A DNA stretch of 64,000 nt from Mesorhizobium sp. Root102 (lineage in GTDB: Bacteria > Pseudomonadota > Alphaproteobacteria > Rhizobiales > Rhizobiaceae): assembly GCF_001425625.1 (NCBI RefSeq), contig NZ_LMCP01000048.1:5907-69906 (forward strand), written 5' to 3'. Within the stretch, counting starts at the first letter, position 1. Each line of letters starts with the position of its first letter. Positions 62,935 to 64,000 of the stretch are shown in pieces. Below the pieces are notes generated by a model. It saw only the letters and a program-made list of their open reading frames with translations, was not told where the DNA came from and did no database searches. The translations under genes were made by a program, and so were the position numbers.

Positions 62935-64000
62935 ATGGACGCCGCGGTCGATGCGAGCACCAGCCAGTTCGAACTCAACGAGGAGCAGCGTGCCATCCAG
63001 GAGATGGCGCAGGCCTTCGCCGCCGACCGCGTCGCGCCGAATGCGCTCGATTGGGACCGCAACAAGCATTTCCCGGCCGATGTGATCCGCGAGACCGGAC
63101 CGCTCGGTCTTGGCGGCATCTATATCAGGGATGATGTCGGCGGCTCGGCGCTTGGCCGGCTCGATGCCGTGCTGATCTTCGAGGCGCTGTCGCACGCCGA
63201 TCCGGCCTTTTCGTCCTTCATCTCCATCCACAACATGGTGGCGTCGATGATCGACCGTTTCGGCAATGACGAGCAGCGCCAGCGCTTCCTGCCGAAGCTC
63301 ACCTCGATGGAATGGCTGGCGAGCTATTGCCTGACCGAGCCCGGCTCCGGTTCCGATGCCGCGGCGCTGAAGACGCGCGCGGTCAAGAGCGGCGGCGACT
63401 ATGTCCTCAATGGCACCAAACAGTTCATCTCCGGCGCCGGCGACAGCGATGTCTATGCCGTCATGGTTCGCACCGGCGCTGACGGGCCGAAAGGCATTTC
63501 CACCATCGTCGTGCCGAAGGACGCACCAGGCCTCTCCTTCGGCGCCAACGAGCACAAGATGGGCTGGCACATGCAGTCGACCCGCCAGGTCATTTTCGAG
63601 GATTGCAAGGTGCCGGCGGAGAACCTTTTGTCCGGCGAAGGTGCGGGCTTCGGCATTGCCATGGCCGGCCTCGACGGCGGCCGGTTGAACATCGCCGCCT
63701 GTTCGCTGGGCGGCGCGCAGTCGGCGCTCGACAAGGCGCTTTCCTACACCGCCGAGCGCAAGGCCTTCGGCTCGAAGATCAACCAGTTCCAGGCTTTGCA
63801 GTTCAGGCTGGCCGACATGGAGACCGAGCTGCAGGCAGCGCGCATCTTCCTCTATGCGGCGGCCTCGAAACTGGACCGCAAGGCACCGGATGCCGGCAAA
63901 TGGTCGGCGATGGCCAAACGTTTCGTCACCGACACCGGCTTCACCGTCGCCAACGACGCGCTGCAACTGCTCGGCGGTTACGGCTACCTGCACGATTACG
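62935..64000 (+). CDS. Acyl-CoA dehydrogenase, isobutyryl-CoA dehydrogenase-like (partial)
   Basis: This FAD enzyme introduces an alpha-beta double bond into an acyl-CoA. The first 355 residues are present; about 25 are missing beyond the right edge. It shows YCLTEPGSGSDAAALKTRAV, FISGAGDSDVYAVMV, ERKAFGSKINQFQALQFRLA and the late LLGGYGYLHDY. The catalytic base region is at the cut. The whole pattern fits isobutyryl-CoA or other branched-chain dehydrogenases of valine breakdown. TAGGAGC precedes the ATG at 62935. It is divergent from the DMSP-lyase-like gene. Confidence 0.93.
   Translation, partial: MDAAVDASTSQFELNEEQRAIQEMAQAFAADRVAPNALDWDRNKHFPADVIRETGPLGLGGIYIRDDVGGSALGRLDAVLIFEALSHADPAFSSFISIHNMVASMIDRFGNDEQRQRFLPKLTSMEWLASYCLTEPGSGSDAAALKTRAVKSGGDYVLNGTKQFISGAGDSDVYAVMVRTGADGPKGISTIVVPKDAPGLSFGANEHKMGWHMQSTRQVIFEDCKVPAENLLSGEGAGFGIAMAGLDGGRLNIAACSLGGAQSALDKALSYTAERKAFGSKINQFQALQFRLADMETELQAARIFLYAAASKLDRKAPDAGKWSAMAKRFVTDTGFTVANDALQLLGGYGYLHDY

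Overview
The window looks like chromosome of a Mesorhizobium-type member of the Rhizobiales. It has high GC and dense genes with short gaps. It carries the rhizobial iron regulator RirA beside a complete hmu haem-uptake locus, the acpXL-lpxXL very-long-chain lipid A cluster, a fused proline catabolic PutA with a divergent Lrp-type PutR, and short dispersed palindromes. No rRNA, tRNA, CRISPR array, transposase, integrase or phage gene was seen. Both edges cut a gene: the molybdenum hydroxylase large subunit at the left and an acyl-CoA dehydrogenase at the right.

Layout, 1-16 kb. CoxS and a form II-like CoxL (-) stand back to back with a FIST-domain sensor, a hybrid histidine kinase of the NahK type and a convergent LuxR response regulator (1-6.4 kb). 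Next come a fumarylpyruvate/fumarylacetoacetate hydrolase and a maleylacetoacetate isomerase-type GST, a zinc alcohol dehydrogenase, and an EamA exporter divergent from a MocR-type regulator that carries a one-base frameshift. A LysR/MFS divergent pair, a 142-bp inverted-repeat element, a MaoC hydratase, a phasin and a DUF445 membrane protein complete this part.

Layout, 16.7-28.5 kb. This is the iron/haem region: rirA (+), hmuPSTUV (-), and hmuR, tonB, an IsdG-like haem monooxygenase and a VOC protein (+). Sites fitting TGA-N9-TCA, the RirA iron-responsive operator pattern, lie before rirA and in the hmuP/hmuR gap, and an imperfect one lies before tonB. It is followed by a lower-GC stretch with a RhiA-like protein, an intergenic gap of about 26% GC, a Crp/Fnr regulator and a secreted trypsin-like protease.

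Layout, 28.7-44 kb. This part holds putA/putR, a di-haem cytochrome c peroxidase lipoprotein with a YtkA/FixH-like membrane protein, a KDG kinase, an aldose epimerase, a succinate-semialdehyde dehydrogenase and an AEC permease. A 1006-residue exported caspase-fold protein ends in ten consecutive 47-residue TPR-like repeats. After it come a periplasmic histidine phosphatase, an SRPBCC protein with a ribbon-helix-helix-like repressor and operator, and what looks like a slipin C-terminal remnant.

Layout, 44-64 kb. acpXL-fabF2XL-fabF1XL-adhXL-lpxXL builds and transfers the very-long-chain hydroxy fatty acid of lipid A. Here one ketosynthase has lost its catalytic cysteine and no fabZXL is present. 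Then follow a beta-barrel protein, an L,D-transpeptidase, an M20 peptidase, a peptide-type ABC transporter with fused ATPases, TerB, TSUP, a small membrane protein, an AraC regulator, a VOC protein, CobQ overlapping a DMSP-lyase-like cupin, and the truncated acyl-CoA dehydrogenase.

All calls rest on reading the sequence and on recalled family knowledge. No database search was run.
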